From Cognataquiflexum nitidum (lineage in GTDB: Bacteria; Bacteroidota; Bacteroidia; Cytophagales; Cyclobacteriaceae), in contig NZ_JAKZAM010000005.1 in the NCBI RefSeq assembly GCF_022538055.1, positions 1-64,000 on the forward strand: a DNA stretch of 64,000 nucleotides, read 5' to 3'. The position numbers were made by a program, and so were the translations under genes. Below, in pieces: positions 7,866-16,482 of the stretch. The notes under the pieces are model-generated. The model saw nothing but the letters and a program-made list of their open reading frames with translations. It was not told the DNA's origin and did not search any database. Within the stretch, counting starts at the first letter, position 1; each line of letters opens with the position of its first letter.

Positions 7866-8834
7866 ATGAAAGCTGCTGTATATTACCAATATGGCCCCCC
7901 TGAACTTATTCAGGTCAAGGAAATTCCCAAACCCATTCCAAAGGATGACGAGGTACTTGTAAGAGTTCATGTCACCACTGTAAACAGGACAGATTGTGCC
8001 ATACTCCGTGCATATCCCTTTGTCATGAGATTTTTCACAGGATTGACCAAGCCAAATAATCCTGTGTTAGGGACAGATTTTGCAGGAATGGTAGAAGGGC
8101 TTGGCAAATCCGTAAAGGGCTTTAAAATTGGAGATCGGATTTTTGGATTTACCGACCAAGGGATGGGTTCTCAGGCAGAATACCTTGTCTGCAGGACAGA
8201 AAAATTCATTAGCCACATGCCCAAAAATATAAGTTTCCAACAAGCCGCTGCAAGTATTGAGGGAGCCCATTATGCCATCAATTTTATCAACAAGGTCAAG
8301 TTAGAAAAGGGGCAAAGGGCTTTTGTCAACGGGGCAAGCGGTGCCATTGGGTCGGCTTTGGTTCAGCTTTTAAAGTATCAAGGACTCCATATCACCGCTA
8401 CTGGCAGTCATAAGAACCTGGGCCTGATAGCCTCCTTGGGTGTAGACAATGTCATCGATTATGAAAGTGAAGATTTCAAGTCTATCGGGGAGACATTTGA
8501 TTATGTGTTTGATGCAGTCGGGAAAAGCAGTTTTGGTGAATGTAAACCACTGCTCAAACCAACAGGGACTTACATTTCTTCAGAGTTGGGCCCTAAAAAC
8601 CAAAACCCAATCCTTGCACTCCTGACACCTTTGGCGGGAGGGAAGCAGGTCAAATTCCCTTTTCCATCTGATATTAAAGCAAGTTTGGCAATGGTGAAGA
8701 AGATGATAGAAGAAGGGAAGTTCACGCCGCTTATGGACAGAGAATATTCGTTGTCAGATATTTCCAAAGCATATGCTTATGTTGAGACAGGTCAAAAAAC
8801 AGGGAATGTGACCATTAATCTATTATTGAAATAG
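7866..8834 (+). CDS. NAD(P)-dependent alcohol dehydrogenase, quinone oxidoreductase-like MDR
   Basis: This 322-residue medium-chain dehydrogenase/reductase has the N-terminal GroES-like fold (VLVRVHVTTVNRTDCAIL, VLGTDFAGMVEGLG) and a nucleotide-binding motif (FVNGASGAIGSALVQLLK) followed by DNVIDYESEDF and FDYVFDAVGKSSF. It lacks the structural zinc Cys cluster, as in the QOR group. The start at 7866 aligns with the paralogue that follows; in-frame ATG 7857 and TTG 7851 exist. The next gene at 8869 is a tandem paralogue about 60% identical by eye, so duplication is likely. Confidence 0.85.
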   Translation: MKAAVYYQYGPPELIQVKEIPKPIPKDDEVLVRVHVTTVNRTDCAILRAYPFVMRFFTGLTKPNNPVLGTDFAGMVEGLGKSVKGFKIGDRIFGFTDQGMGSQAEYLVCRTEKFISHMPKNISFQQAAASIEGAHYAINFINKVKLEKGQRAFVNGASGAIGSALVQLLKYQGLHITATGSHKNLGLIASLGVDNVIDYESEDFKSIGETFDYVFDAVGKSSFGECKPLLKPTGTYISSELGPKNQNPILALLTPLAGGKQVKFPFPSDIKASLAMVKKMIEEGKFTPLMDREYSLSDISKAYAYVETGQKTGNVTINLLLK

Positions 8835-8868
8835 CTTTTTTCAACCAATTTTCTTCCTAATTATTCAA

Positions 8869-9843
8869 ATGAAAGCCATTGTTTATTCCAAATATGGGTC
8901 CGTTGATGTCCTGCAACAGATAGAAGTCCCAAAACCGATTCCCAAAGACCATGAGGTTTTGGTTAAAGTCCATGCCACCACAGTCAACAGGACAGACTGT
9001 GGATTCAGAAAGCCGGATTACTTCATCATCCGCCTGTTCAATGGCTTTTTTGAGCCTAAAGTAAAAATCCTCGGATCAGAATTTTCCGGTACAGTGGAAT
9101 CTGTAGGTTCCAAGGTCAATAGCTTCAGTGTGGGTGATGAGGTATTTGGATTAAGTACCGGCAAATTCGGTGCACATGCTAAATATATCTGTGTTTCGGA
9201 GTCAGGTTCCATTGCCATCAAACCTATGAATTTTTCTTTTGAGGAGGCGGCTGCAGTTTGTGATGGATTGATGCTTGCTAATGGATATCTTAAAGATCTT
9301 GATTATTCCAAACCTCAAAAAATACTCATCAACGGTGCCTCAGGGTCAATAGGGACAGCGGGAGTGCAGTTGGCAAAATACTTTGGGGCCGAGGTGACGG
9401 CGGTTTGTAATACCAAAAGTTTAGATCTTGTCAAGTCTTTGGGTGCAGATCAAGTCATAGATTATACACAGACTGATTTTACACTAGTCGGCAATGACTT
9501 TGATTATGTTTTTGATGCGGTAGGGAAAAGTTCTTATTTCAAATGCCGTAAACTCCTCAAGCCAAAGGGTGTGTATGTTTCGACCGAATTTGGCTACCTA
9601 GCACAAAATGTATTCCTGACTCTGTTGACACCTTTATTTGGAGGAAGAAAGGTTAAGTTCCCGATTGTGACAGACAGTAAATCAGACATTGTTTTTTTCA
9701 AAGAATTGATCGAATCAAGAAAGTACCGGGCAGTTATTGACCGGCAGTATCCTTTGTCTAGAATCATTGAAGCCACCAAATACGTCGAGACAGGGGAGAA
9801 GATCGGCAATGTGGTGATTGGGGTTTCGAATAAGGAAGGGTAA
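8869..9843 (+). CDS. NAD(P)-dependent alcohol dehydrogenase, tandem paralogue
   Basis: The 324-residue product shares order and motifs with the gene at 7866: VLVKVHATTVNRTDCGF, ILGSEFSGTVESVG, the Rossmann motif ILINGASGSIGTAGVQLAK and FDYVFDAVGKSSY. It is 34 bp downstream, so the two are probably co-transcribed. The substrate loops between residues ~40 and 60 differ, suggesting divergence after duplication. Members of this family act on quinones or enones, and the actual substrate is unknown. Confidence 0.85.
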   Translation: MKAIVYSKYGSVDVLQQIEVPKPIPKDHEVLVKVHATTVNRTDCGFRKPDYFIIRLFNGFFEPKVKILGSEFSGTVESVGSKVNSFSVGDEVFGLSTGKFGAHAKYICVSESGSIAIKPMNFSFEEAAAVCDGLMLANGYLKDLDYSKPQKILINGASGSIGTAGVQLAKYFGAEVTAVCNTKSLDLVKSLGADQVIDYTQTDFTLVGNDFDYVFDAVGKSSYFKCRKLLKPKGVYVSTEFGYLAQNVFLTLLTPLFGGRKVKFPIVTDSKSDIVFFKELIESRKYRAVIDRQYPLSRIIEATKYVETGEKIGNVVIGVSNKEG

Positions 9844-9938
9844 AAAAAATTTTAGCCGGGCCTCTAAATCTCCATTCCAATAACGTGATTTTTACCGATT
9901 TCAATTTTGATTAATCTATCATTAAACACACTTTGGCA

Positions 9939-10427
9939 ATGAAAAAGAATAGCTTCTATATCCTAGGATTAATAACAGTATTCTGTATTGGGTTTCTGCT
10001 TAAACCTACAGAGTCGGATTCAAATCACATCCACCACTACAAAACTTCAGAAAACATGAGACTTGGTGTATTTTCAGTCAGTCTGAGTGTAAAGGACCTT
10101 CAGGCTTCCAAGGAATTTTATGAAAAACTTGGGTTTACCCAATTTGCAGGCTCCAATGAGCAAAATTACCTCATTATGAAAAATGAAAGTACGCTGATCG
10201 GACTGTTTCAGGGCATGTTTGAAGGCAATATCCTGACGTTCAATCCCGGTTGGGATGAAAATGCCGCCGAGCTTGATTCCTACGATGATATAAGGGCCAT
10301 CCAAAAGCATCTCAAATCAAAGGGTGTCAAATTGGAATCTGAAGCGGATGAAAATTCTTCCGGACCGGCAAGTTTGATGCTTAGAGATCCTGATGGGAAT
10401 TTCATCTTATTTGACCAGCATCTTTAG
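9939..10427 (+). CDS. Membrane-anchored or exported VOC-family protein
   Basis: The 162-residue protein has a hydrophobic N-terminus (SFYILGLITVFCIGFLL) that could be a signal peptide or anchor, then a single vicinal-oxygen-chelate domain from about residue 42: FSVSLSVKDLQASKEFYEKL, a glutamine-rich middle strand and a final ASLMLRDPDGNFILFDQ. VOC domains form glyoxalase, dioxygenase and resistance proteins; the exported form is less usual. An internal ATG at 10056 begins exactly at the VOC domain and could give a cytoplasmic form. Function not assignable. Confidence 0.7.
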   Translation: MKKNSFYILGLITVFCIGFLLKPTESDSNHIHHYKTSENMRLGVFSVSLSVKDLQASKEFYEKLGFTQFAGSNEQNYLIMKNESTLIGLFQGMFEGNILTFNPGWDENAAELDSYDDIRAIQKHLKSKGVKLESEADENSSGPASLMLRDPDGNFILFDQHL

Positions 10428-10895
10428 CATGATTTGAAAAATCTGATCTACAAAAAGAAAAGGTTAGATATTGCCGGTAGTGTAATCTTTTTTATTGGCA
10501 AATGTAGTTTTGGATTTACAATATTCCCTTTTCTGATTATCCGCATGCTTGCCTCCATTTCTTTAAGACAAAACGGCCTCGACTTCGTTCGGCCACCGGA
10601 TCCGGTGCTATTGTTAGGAGGTGGAGGGAAATGCGGCAAAGACGCATTTCCCTCCACCTCCTCTAGAAATAAAACTTACGGACACCGAGCCAGTCGAGGT
10701 GAATTGAAACAAAATTTTGATATTGGCATAATTGCGGATATACATATTCCCTTTTTATATCCTGCATTATTTCTATAAGTTTTTTGTAGCACCATCATAA
10801 GATTGATTTTCCCATCGCCTTTTATGGTTTTGCAAATTTTTTCTTGTTAACATTGAAAATTCTAATTTTTCAAAGGCAAACAAGACCACTATTCT
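10428..10895. other. Intergenic region with REP-like palindromes
   Basis: No convincing gene is present. The region contains a palindrome CACCGGATCCGGTG preceded by CCTCGACTTCGTTCGGCC, a word of the kind found in Bacteroidota REP sequences, and a perfect 20-bp hairpin (listed separately). A partial echo, ACACCGAGCCAGTCGAGGTG, follows near 10681-10701. A GCGGATATACATAT word near 10733 recalls the IS1595-type terminal repeat. Confidence 0.5.
10616..10662. repeat. Perfect 20-bp inverted repeat with 7-base loop
   Basis: Bases 10616-10635 and 10643-10662 are exact reverse complements (arm begins AGGAGGTGGAGGG), separated by GCAAAGA. The arms are GC-rich and purine/pyrimidine-biased. No T-tract follows, so it is not a standard terminator; a REP-type mobile hairpin or a transcript-end stabiliser are the likelier explanations. 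Confidence 0.75.
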
Positions 10896-11255
10896 GTGCA
10901 AAAAGTAAATATCGAAGAGAAACTTTCTCTCTTTCAGGATTATTGGAATCCCAGGATCGTGGGTGAGCTCAATGGTCAACAGGTAAAGCTCGTCAAATTT
11001 AAGGGGGAGTTTGTCTGGCACAAACATGACTTGGAAGAGGAATTGTTTTTGGTGGTTTCGGGTCAATTCAAGATGGAGTTTAGGGATAAAACCGTTGAAT
11101 TAAAAGAAGGAGAATTTTTGATTGTCCCCAAAGGTATTGAGCATCGCCCTGTAGCTGAGGCAGAAGTTTCGGTAATGCTTTTTGAACCTGCCACTACTTT
11201 GAATACAGGAGACGAAAAAGGTGATTTGACAAAGGAAACATTAGAAAAAATTTGA
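10896..11255 (+). CDS. Cupin-domain protein
   Basis: The 119-residue protein is a single small cupin: the first motif lies around FVWHKHDLEEELFLVVSGQ with metal-ligand-type His and Glu residues, followed by GEFLIVPKGIEHRPVA for the second motif. It starts at a GTG (10896); no ATG lies near the N-terminus. Small cupins of this type are often sugar- or metal-binding sensors or isomerases of unknown role. It converges with the SDR gene at 11274. Confidence 0.75.
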   Translation: MQKVNIEEKLSLFQDYWNPRIVGELNGQQVKLVKFKGEFVWHKHDLEEELFLVVSGQFKMEFRDKTVELKEGEFLIVPKGIEHRPVAEAEVSVMLFEPATTLNTGDEKGDLTKETLEKI

Positions 11256-11273
11256 TTCCCCCGCAAAATCAGA

Positions 11274-12026
11274 TCATACTTTCAAACCCATAAAACCGCC
11301 GTCGATATTGAAATTGCTTCCAGTGATGAAGGATGCTTCATCAGAACCTAAATAATATACCAATCCTGCGATCTCTTCGGGAGTTCCCATCCTGCCTATG
11401 GGTTGGGTTGCGGCTAATTTGGCAAACATTTCTTTTTCCTGTCCCGGGTAGTTTTTTGCCAAAAAACCATCTACGAACGGTGTATGAACCCGGCCAGGAG
11501 AGATTGAATTGCATCGTATATTGTGACTCACATAATCCCGTGCTATAGAAAGTGTCATCGAATAAACCGCACCTTTGGTCATTGAATAGGCAAATCTATC
11601 CGGTATACCTATAATGGCAGCGACAGAACACATGTTGATGATGCTTCCACCCCCGTTTGATTTGAGTTTGGGTATCGCTGCCTGACTGCAGGTGAAGACT
11701 CCTTTGGCATTGACTTGAAATATTTTTTCAAAATCATCTTCGCTTGTGTTTTCAAGGTTTCCTATATGTGATATTCCTGCATTATTGACCAAGACATCTA
11801 TTTTTTCAGGGATTCTTTCAAAGGTTTTTTTAACTTCCTCCAATTTTGAAACATCAGCTTGGAGGAAGGTTACCATATATCCTTTTTCCAAAAGGTCTTT
11901 TTCAATTTTTGTTCCCAAAGGTTCATTATAATCAATGAAGTAAACATGGTTTCCTTTTGATGCAAAAAGAGTAGTGATGGCCAAGCCAATTCCACTTGCC
12001 CCTCCGGTGATGATAATGTTTTTCAT
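11274..12026 (-). CDS. Short-chain dehydrogenase/reductase (classical SDR)
   Basis: The 250-residue protein is a textbook SDR: TGGASGIG near residues 7-14, DVSKLEEV after the second strand, VNNAGIS near residue 85, catalytic Ser in INMCSVAAIIG, and YSMTKG supplying Tyr and Lys. The tail GSDEASFITGSNFNIDGGF is typical of the tetrameric 3-oxoacyl-reductase-like group, so an NAD(P)-linked alcohol/ketone reaction is likely. It lies antisense to its neighbours and converges with the cupin gene. Confidence 0.9.
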   Translation of the reverse strand: MKNIIITGGASGIGLAITTLFASKGNHVYFIDYNEPLGTKIEKDLLEKGYMVTFLQADVSKLEEVKKTFERIPEKIDVLVNNAGISHIGNLENTSEDDFEKIFQVNAKGVFTCSQAAIPKLKSNGGGSIINMCSVAAIIGIPDRFAYSMTKGAVYSMTLSIARDYVSHNIRCNSISPGRVHTPFVDGFLAKNYPGQEKEMFAKLAATQPIGRMGTPEEIAGLVYYLGSDEASFITGSNFNIDGGFMGLKV

Positions 12027-12546
12027 AGCCTAAATATAGGAAGGTGATGCGAAAATAGTAAGCTGTGGTGGAGTAGGGGAGAGGCTATTTTCAATTTTTT
12101 TTTCGCCGGTTCTTTTTCCATTAATATCGTTTTATCTGTATCCGCTTTCTTGCAGGCAGCCAAACAATCATTTGTTGGTAGGAGCCTTTAAACACCCGGT
12201 GGACAGTGGATGGTCATCTGTGGACGAGTATCCGCTTTCGGTACAACTTCCTATAGCCCAACGTCCAACATTGCGGATACTCATATAAAGTTTTAAATAA
12301 TTAGAGTAGTGAATAAGAGAGTCAATGCCTTGGAAATAGAAAAAAGAAGGCAAAAAAGAAACCAATTTACCTGCATTGTAATTTGGTCGTTTTTGAGTGA
12401 AAATCGAATAGTTGGTTAATTATGCTCTATAACCTCCAAAAAATCAATTTTTTGAACAAAATAAAGTCAGAATTAGCAAAAAAACAGGAAGATTGCCATG
12501 TAATTAATGTGGAATTTGAATCTTCTGAATAGTTCAAAATACCCTA
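12027..12546. other. Intergenic region holding one arm of a MITE-like inverted pair
   Basis: No gene is seen. The region is AT-rich apart from the repeat at 12138-12286. It lies between the SDR gene (divergent) and the AraC gene, so promoters for both are expected here. I could not single one out. Confidence 0.4.
12138..12286 (+). repeat. MITE-like repeat, copy 1
   Basis: This block is related to the reverse complement of 14490-14628 across its length. Shared words include GCCAAACAAT, TTAAACACC, TCTGTGGACGAGTATCC and ATTGCGGATACTCATA. It carries internal GTATCCGC and GCGGATAC ends like those of IS1595-type terminal repeats. It is probably non-coding and may be mobilised in trans. Confidence 0.65.
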
Positions 12547-13413
12547 ATGAAAGCAAAATTACTAGAGCGAAGGAAGCCATTTGACAAATCCTTTATCTCG
12601 GCTATCCACAATTACCCACATTTTCTTAATATTTGGCATTACCACCCCGAACTTGAATTGGTCTTTATGATCAAAAGTACAGGTACGCGCTTTGTTGGTG
12701 ACAGTATACTTCCATTCTCAGAGGGTGATTTGGTATTGATTGGTGAAGATGTGCCTCATATGTGGCAAAACGACAAGCCTTATTTTGAGAAAAATAGTGG
12801 ATTGACGGCAGAATCCATTACGCTCCACTTTAGGAGGGATTTTGGAGGAGAAGCTTTGCTCGATATTCCTGAAATGATTCAGATAAAAACACTATTTGAA
12901 AGGGCCTCACAGGGAATTTTGTTTCAGGGTTCCGTTCTTGAATCAGCAAAAGAAAAATTACTTGCTATACACCATTCTGAAGGGTTTTCAAGGTTGATTG
13001 GTTTGATAAAATTTCTACATGAACTTTCAGAAGAGGTTGATTTCAAGTATTTATCTTCTAAAGGATTCCAACATCCCAAGGAAAAAAACGGGGATAGCAG
13101 GATAGATAAAGTGTATTCTTTTACCTTCAACAATTTTAATAGAAACATCACGTTGGAAGAGGTGGCAGATATTGCAAACCTCAATCCAACCGCTTTTTGT
13201 AGGTTTTTCAAGAAAAATACCAAAAAGAATTATTCCAAATTCCTCAATGAAATCAGAATAGGTTATGCCTGTAAGATGTTGTTGGAGGAGAAAATGAATA
13301 TTTCGGAGATAGGTTATGAATCAGGATTCAATAACCTCTCTAATTTTAACAGACAATTCAAATCATCAATGGGGCTTTCTCCAACTGAATATCTTTCAAA
13401 ACATAGAAAATGA
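12547..13413 (+). CDS. AraC-family transcriptional regulator with cupin sensor
   Basis: The 288-residue protein has an N-terminal cupin-like sensor (NIWHYHPELELVFMIKSTGT, then DLVLIGEDVPHMWQND) and a C-terminal double helix-turn-helix (residues ~188-285: ITLEEVADIANLNPTAFCR and MNISEIGYESGFNNLSNFNR). Architecture and length match sugar-responsive AraC regulators. It lies between two arms of an inverted repeat and just upstream of a lipoprotein gene, which may be its target. The effector is unknown. Confidence 0.9.
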   Translation: MKAKLLERRKPFDKSFISAIHNYPHFLNIWHYHPELELVFMIKSTGTRFVGDSILPFSEGDLVLIGEDVPHMWQNDKPYFEKNSGLTAESITLHFRRDFGGEALLDIPEMIQIKTLFERASQGILFQGSVLESAKEKLLAIHHSEGFSRLIGLIKFLHELSEEVDFKYLSSKGFQHPKEKNGDSRIDKVYSFTFNNFNRNITLEEVADIANLNPTAFCRFFKKNTKKNYSKFLNEIRIGYACKMLLEEKMNISEIGYESGFNNLSNFNRQFKSSMGLSPTEYLSKHRK

Positions 13414-13504
13414 TTAAAGTAATACTTTAAATAAATGTAAATAACTCTTTGGCATACTATTTGGTAAGATAATTTTCCCAAACTTTTATCAAAACCAAAG
13501 AGCC

Positions 13505-14281
13505 ATGAGTAAGAAACTAAGCGTTTACATTCTTCTGATTTTCAACTTATTGGGTTCTTGTATGCCGGGCACTGAGGATGGTGACCTTAGTCCTGTGTAT
13601 GACGATTATTTAGTGCTGATGGTAATTGATGAAAGCAGTATTGACAATGGGGATGAATTAAATGGTTTTTCTGAAACTGATGTCAATGACCAAATTGCCG
13701 CTGTTGGCCAAAGATCTCAGCTGAAATTTTTTAAGGATAAAGTAGGTACGACCATAGATCTAAATACCGGTCAGGTGGGCGATGAGGGTTGGTTTGCATT
13801 AAAAAATATCCCAAATAGATGGGTAAATGCCGGGCCTACCGACAGTGGTGCTAAGAATTACCTGACTCCTGGTCCGGGTTTGGGGGCTCCCAATATTGAC
13901 AATGATCGGGAAGTCTTATTGGACGAAATACCTCTCGTGACCCCTTTGAGAGCTACAGGATTAAGCATGCTGGTTGGTTCTAAAGTTTTGGCTGTCGTAT
14001 ACGACGGTGATATCAGTGTTAATTATTCACCTTTGGAAGGCAACCTTCAGGGAGCTAATCTTGGATTGGTTGCGTTTGAAGTAATTGAAATTAAACCAAA
14101 GACCGGTGGTAGTAATTTGGACTTACCCATTGTCACTGTAAAAATCCTAAATGTTGAATCAATCAATCAATTTGGAATAGTTCTTTTTTCAAACGCTCCA
14201 GAACCGCAATCTGCTTCCTTACCTGTGGATACTAACCCATCAATTTCATTCAATATGCCTGTATTTGTTTTGGCAAATTGA
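13505..14281 (+). CDS. Hypothetical lipoprotein
   Basis: The 258-residue protein starts with a lipoprotein signal (MSKKLSVYILLIFNLLGSC, lipidated Cys at 19). The mature part is acidic with many Asp and Asn residues (DESSIDNGDELNGFSETDVN) and ends in several hydrophobic strands near residues 180-258. No domain is recognised. It follows the AraC gene by 91 bp, and both sit inside the inverted repeat pair. Confidence 0.65.
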   Translation: MSKKLSVYILLIFNLLGSCMPGTEDGDLSPVYDDYLVLMVIDESSIDNGDELNGFSETDVNDQIAAVGQRSQLKFFKDKVGTTIDLNTGQVGDEGWFALKNIPNRWVNAGPTDSGAKNYLTPGPGLGAPNIDNDREVLLDEIPLVTPLRATGLSMLVGSKVLAVVYDGDISVNYSPLEGNLQGANLGLVAFEVIEIKPKTGGSNLDLPIVTVKILNVESINQFGIVLFSNAPEPQSASLPVDTNPSISFNMPVFVLAN

Positions 14282-14652
14282 CCTTTGATAATCTTTTTCA
14301 TGGTGATACGCTTCTCTGCGAGTGACCCTATATTCTTCTTCAATGGGGACGGTTTTCGAGCTATCGGGACGAAGTCGGAAGAGCCCACCTCCCGGAGGGC
14401 AGGGATGTTCCGGGTATTTCAGTCCGCAGACAAGAATTTAAATGGATATCCAATCTAACGGCATAATTGCGTCCATACATTTTTTCTTTTATGAGTATCC
14501 GCAATATTGCACGTGAGGATGTAGAAGGCTGTATCAAATCCGGATACTCGTCCACAGACGACAGTTCTTTTGGTGTTTAATGGCTCCTCCTTCAAATTAT
14601 TGTTTGGCTAAGTGCAAAAAGGCGGATTTACAAATTTTCTTTAGTCCATTTC
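14282..14652. other. Intergenic region holding the second MITE-like repeat
   Basis: Apart from the repeat at 14490-14628, bases 14282-14489 show no gene. They contain a CCTCCCGGAGG near-palindrome around 14387. The region lies between the converging lipoprotein and CPBP protease genes. Confidence 0.4.
14490..14628 (-). repeat. MITE-like repeat, copy 2 (inverted)
   Basis: This is the inverted partner of 12138-12286. Its outer end TATGAGTATCCGC followed by TTGCACGTGA is strikingly close to the left end of the IS1595 element at 23319 (TATGTGTATCCGC then TGCACGTGA). This suggests a non-autonomous element of the same transposition family. Confidence 0.65.
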
Positions 14653-15336
14653 CTATTTTTCAAGACCGGTTTTGAGTTTCCTCACAAAAAAACTTGCCTC
14701 ATAGCCAAATGTTAGAGAAAGGTGAATGATGATAGCCGGCCACACATTGCCAAAGGAGACTACCATCAAGCATAAGATAACCCCGAATATGATGCTTCCT
14801 AATGCTTCCCTAGTTCCGCCCAAAACATGAATTAATGCGTAAAAAAAGACATTGATCCCGATAGCGACAGACAAAGGAAAAATGGAAATCAAATCTTCTA
14901 AAAAATAGCCTCTAAACCATATTTCATAGGAAATTAGAAAAATAAAACGCAAGACTGCATAAGTCAAAATGACACCGAATGATGGGTTTTGGTGAAAATC
15001 TCTCGAATTGACATCCAACTTTTTTGATTGTGATCTACTTACCAAAAATGCCAAAACAGATAGCCCTAAAACCCAAAGTAAATTTTCAAAACTGACAGTG
15101 TTTTTATCAAAGCCAACAAGGAAGGAATAGCTATGCCAAGACAAGGTCGTTGGAACCAATGTCCAAACGATAATACCCCAAATCAAAAGAAAAAACTGGA
15201 GGTAACTATTCTTCGCCCAACCATTTTCGGAAAAGAATTTTAAGCTATTTTTTCTTGATACCCACCAACTCAACAAAAACATACTTGAATATGCCAACCC
15301 ATGATAAATGAATCCAAAATTTGGGTTGTCCATCAT
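14653..15336 (-). CDS. CPBP-family intramembrane metalloprotease
   Basis: The 227-residue protein has about seven hydrophobic segments. The Abi/CPBP motifs are present: YEIWFRGYFLEDL for motif 1 (an E-I-W-F-R version of EExxxR with one Glu), ALIHVLGG for motif 2 and AIIIHLSLTFG for motif 3. CPBP proteins are CAAX-type proteases of the membrane, and some protect against bacteriocins. It is 12 bp after the Gfo/Idh/MocA gene and probably co-transcribed with it. Loss of one motif-1 Glu may alter activity. Confidence 0.75.
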   Translation of the reverse strand: MMDNPNFGFIYHGLAYSSMFLLSWWVSRKNSLKFFSENGWAKNSYLQFFLLIWGIIVWTLVPTTLSWHSYSFLVGFDKNTVSFENLLWVLGLSVLAFLVSRSQSKKLDVNSRDFHQNPSFGVILTYAVLRFIFLISYEIWFRGYFLEDLISIFPLSVAIGINVFFYALIHVLGGTREALGSIIFGVILCLMVVSFGNVWPAIIIHLSLTFGYEASFFVRKLKTGLEK

Positions 15337-15348
15337 AGCACTTGGAAA

Positions 15349-16422
15349 TTATAAGGTGACAGTAGTTCCTGTTTTTACAGATTCGTCACATGCGAATGCG
15401 ATTTTTAAACTGTTGATGGCATCCTCCAAGTGATCAGTCAGGTCAATATCTTGTTGAATGGCCCTTAGAAAATACTGCTGCTCTCTGTCACAAAGTCCTT
15501 GATGATCTGGCTCTTCTGTCATATCGATCCAAAAATCTTTTTTGGTAAAATGATTTTTGTCATCTAAATCAGCATGGTGGACTTTAATGCTTTCAGTTTT
15601 GGTATGGGAATCAACATCATCTGATTTTCCGGCTGATCCGGCTGATTTAGCCACGATCGAAACTGCCCCTTTTGGACCAAAGATGTCCTTGATGAAGAAT
15701 GCATTGTCTGATATCATCGGACCCCATCCTGCCTCATACCAACCTACGGAACCGTCCTCAAACCTTATTTGAAGTTGCCCATAATTGTAATTGTCCATGG
15801 GTATTTCATTGGATAACCTTGCACCGATAGCCGATACAGAAACAGGCTTTGATCTGGTCATTTGACACATTACATCAATATAATGTACCCCACAGTCTAC
15901 TATCGGACTTAAGCTTTTCATGAGGTTTTTATGGACATCCCACATAAAACCATGACTTTGTTGGTTTAAATTCATGCGCATGACAAGTGGTTTTCCAAGT
16001 TTATGTGCTTCTTCTATGAATCTCTCCCAAGAAGGATGATGTCTTAATATATAACCCACCACCACTTTTTTATTGGCTTTTTTGGAGGCGTCTATGATGC
16101 GTTGGGAACCTTCTACCGTGTCGGCCAATGGTTTTTCGATAAAGACATGGCAACCATTTTCCAAAGCTTTGATGGCCATTTCCTCATGCGTATCGGGATA
16201 GGTAGAAATGCACACTGCATCTGGTTTTGATACACGCATAGCCAAGTCAAAATCATCGAATAAGGAGTATTTTCCTCCCAGTTTCTCATTCAGTTTGACT
16301 TTACTTTCACCCCTTGCCACAAGGCCGCAGATTTCAAATTCAGGCATATTGTGATAGGATGTGGCATGGGAAGCTCCCATGTTTCCACAACCAACTACAA
16401 GGATTCTAATCTGTGTCAACAT
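15349..16422 (-). CDS. Gfo/Idh/MocA-family oxidoreductase
   Basis: The 357-residue protein has an N-terminal Rossmann domain (ILVVGCGNMGASHATSYHNM, GxGxxG) and the family's conserved VFIEKPLADTVEGSQ (EKP) near residue 95. The C-terminal half is an alpha/beta substrate domain with HYIDVMCQMTRSKP. Members oxidise sugars or inositols with NAD(P). It lies between a GH99/WbsX-like gene and a CPBP gene on the same strand, suggesting carbohydrate metabolism. The substrate is unknown. Confidence 0.85.
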   Translation of the reverse strand: MLTQIRILVVGCGNMGASHATSYHNMPEFEICGLVARGESKVKLNEKLGGKYSLFDDFDLAMRVSKPDAVCISTYPDTHEEMAIKALENGCHVFIEKPLADTVEGSQRIIDASKKANKKVVVGYILRHHPSWERFIEEAHKLGKPLVMRMNLNQQSHGFMWDVHKNLMKSLSPIVDCGVHYIDVMCQMTRSKPVSVSAIGARLSNEIPMDNYNYGQLQIRFEDGSVGWYEAGWGPMISDNAFFIKDIFGPKGAVSIVAKSAGSAGKSDDVDSHTKTESIKVHHADLDDKNHFTKKDFWIDMTEEPDHQGLCDREQQYFLRAIQQDIDLTDHLEDAINSLKIAFACDESVKTGTTVTL

Positions 16423-16482
16423 TTTTTTATAACTTTTTAAGTTTCTTGTATTTATGAATTCAGAATTATGAATTCATAATTC

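Noticed and set aside
10616-10662. Terminator
   Set aside because: The stem is perfect but no T-tract follows on either strand, and it is far from a gene end.
10434-10778. A plus-strand gene of 114 residues
   Set aside because: It runs through the perfect hairpin and palindromes and its composition is not protein-like.
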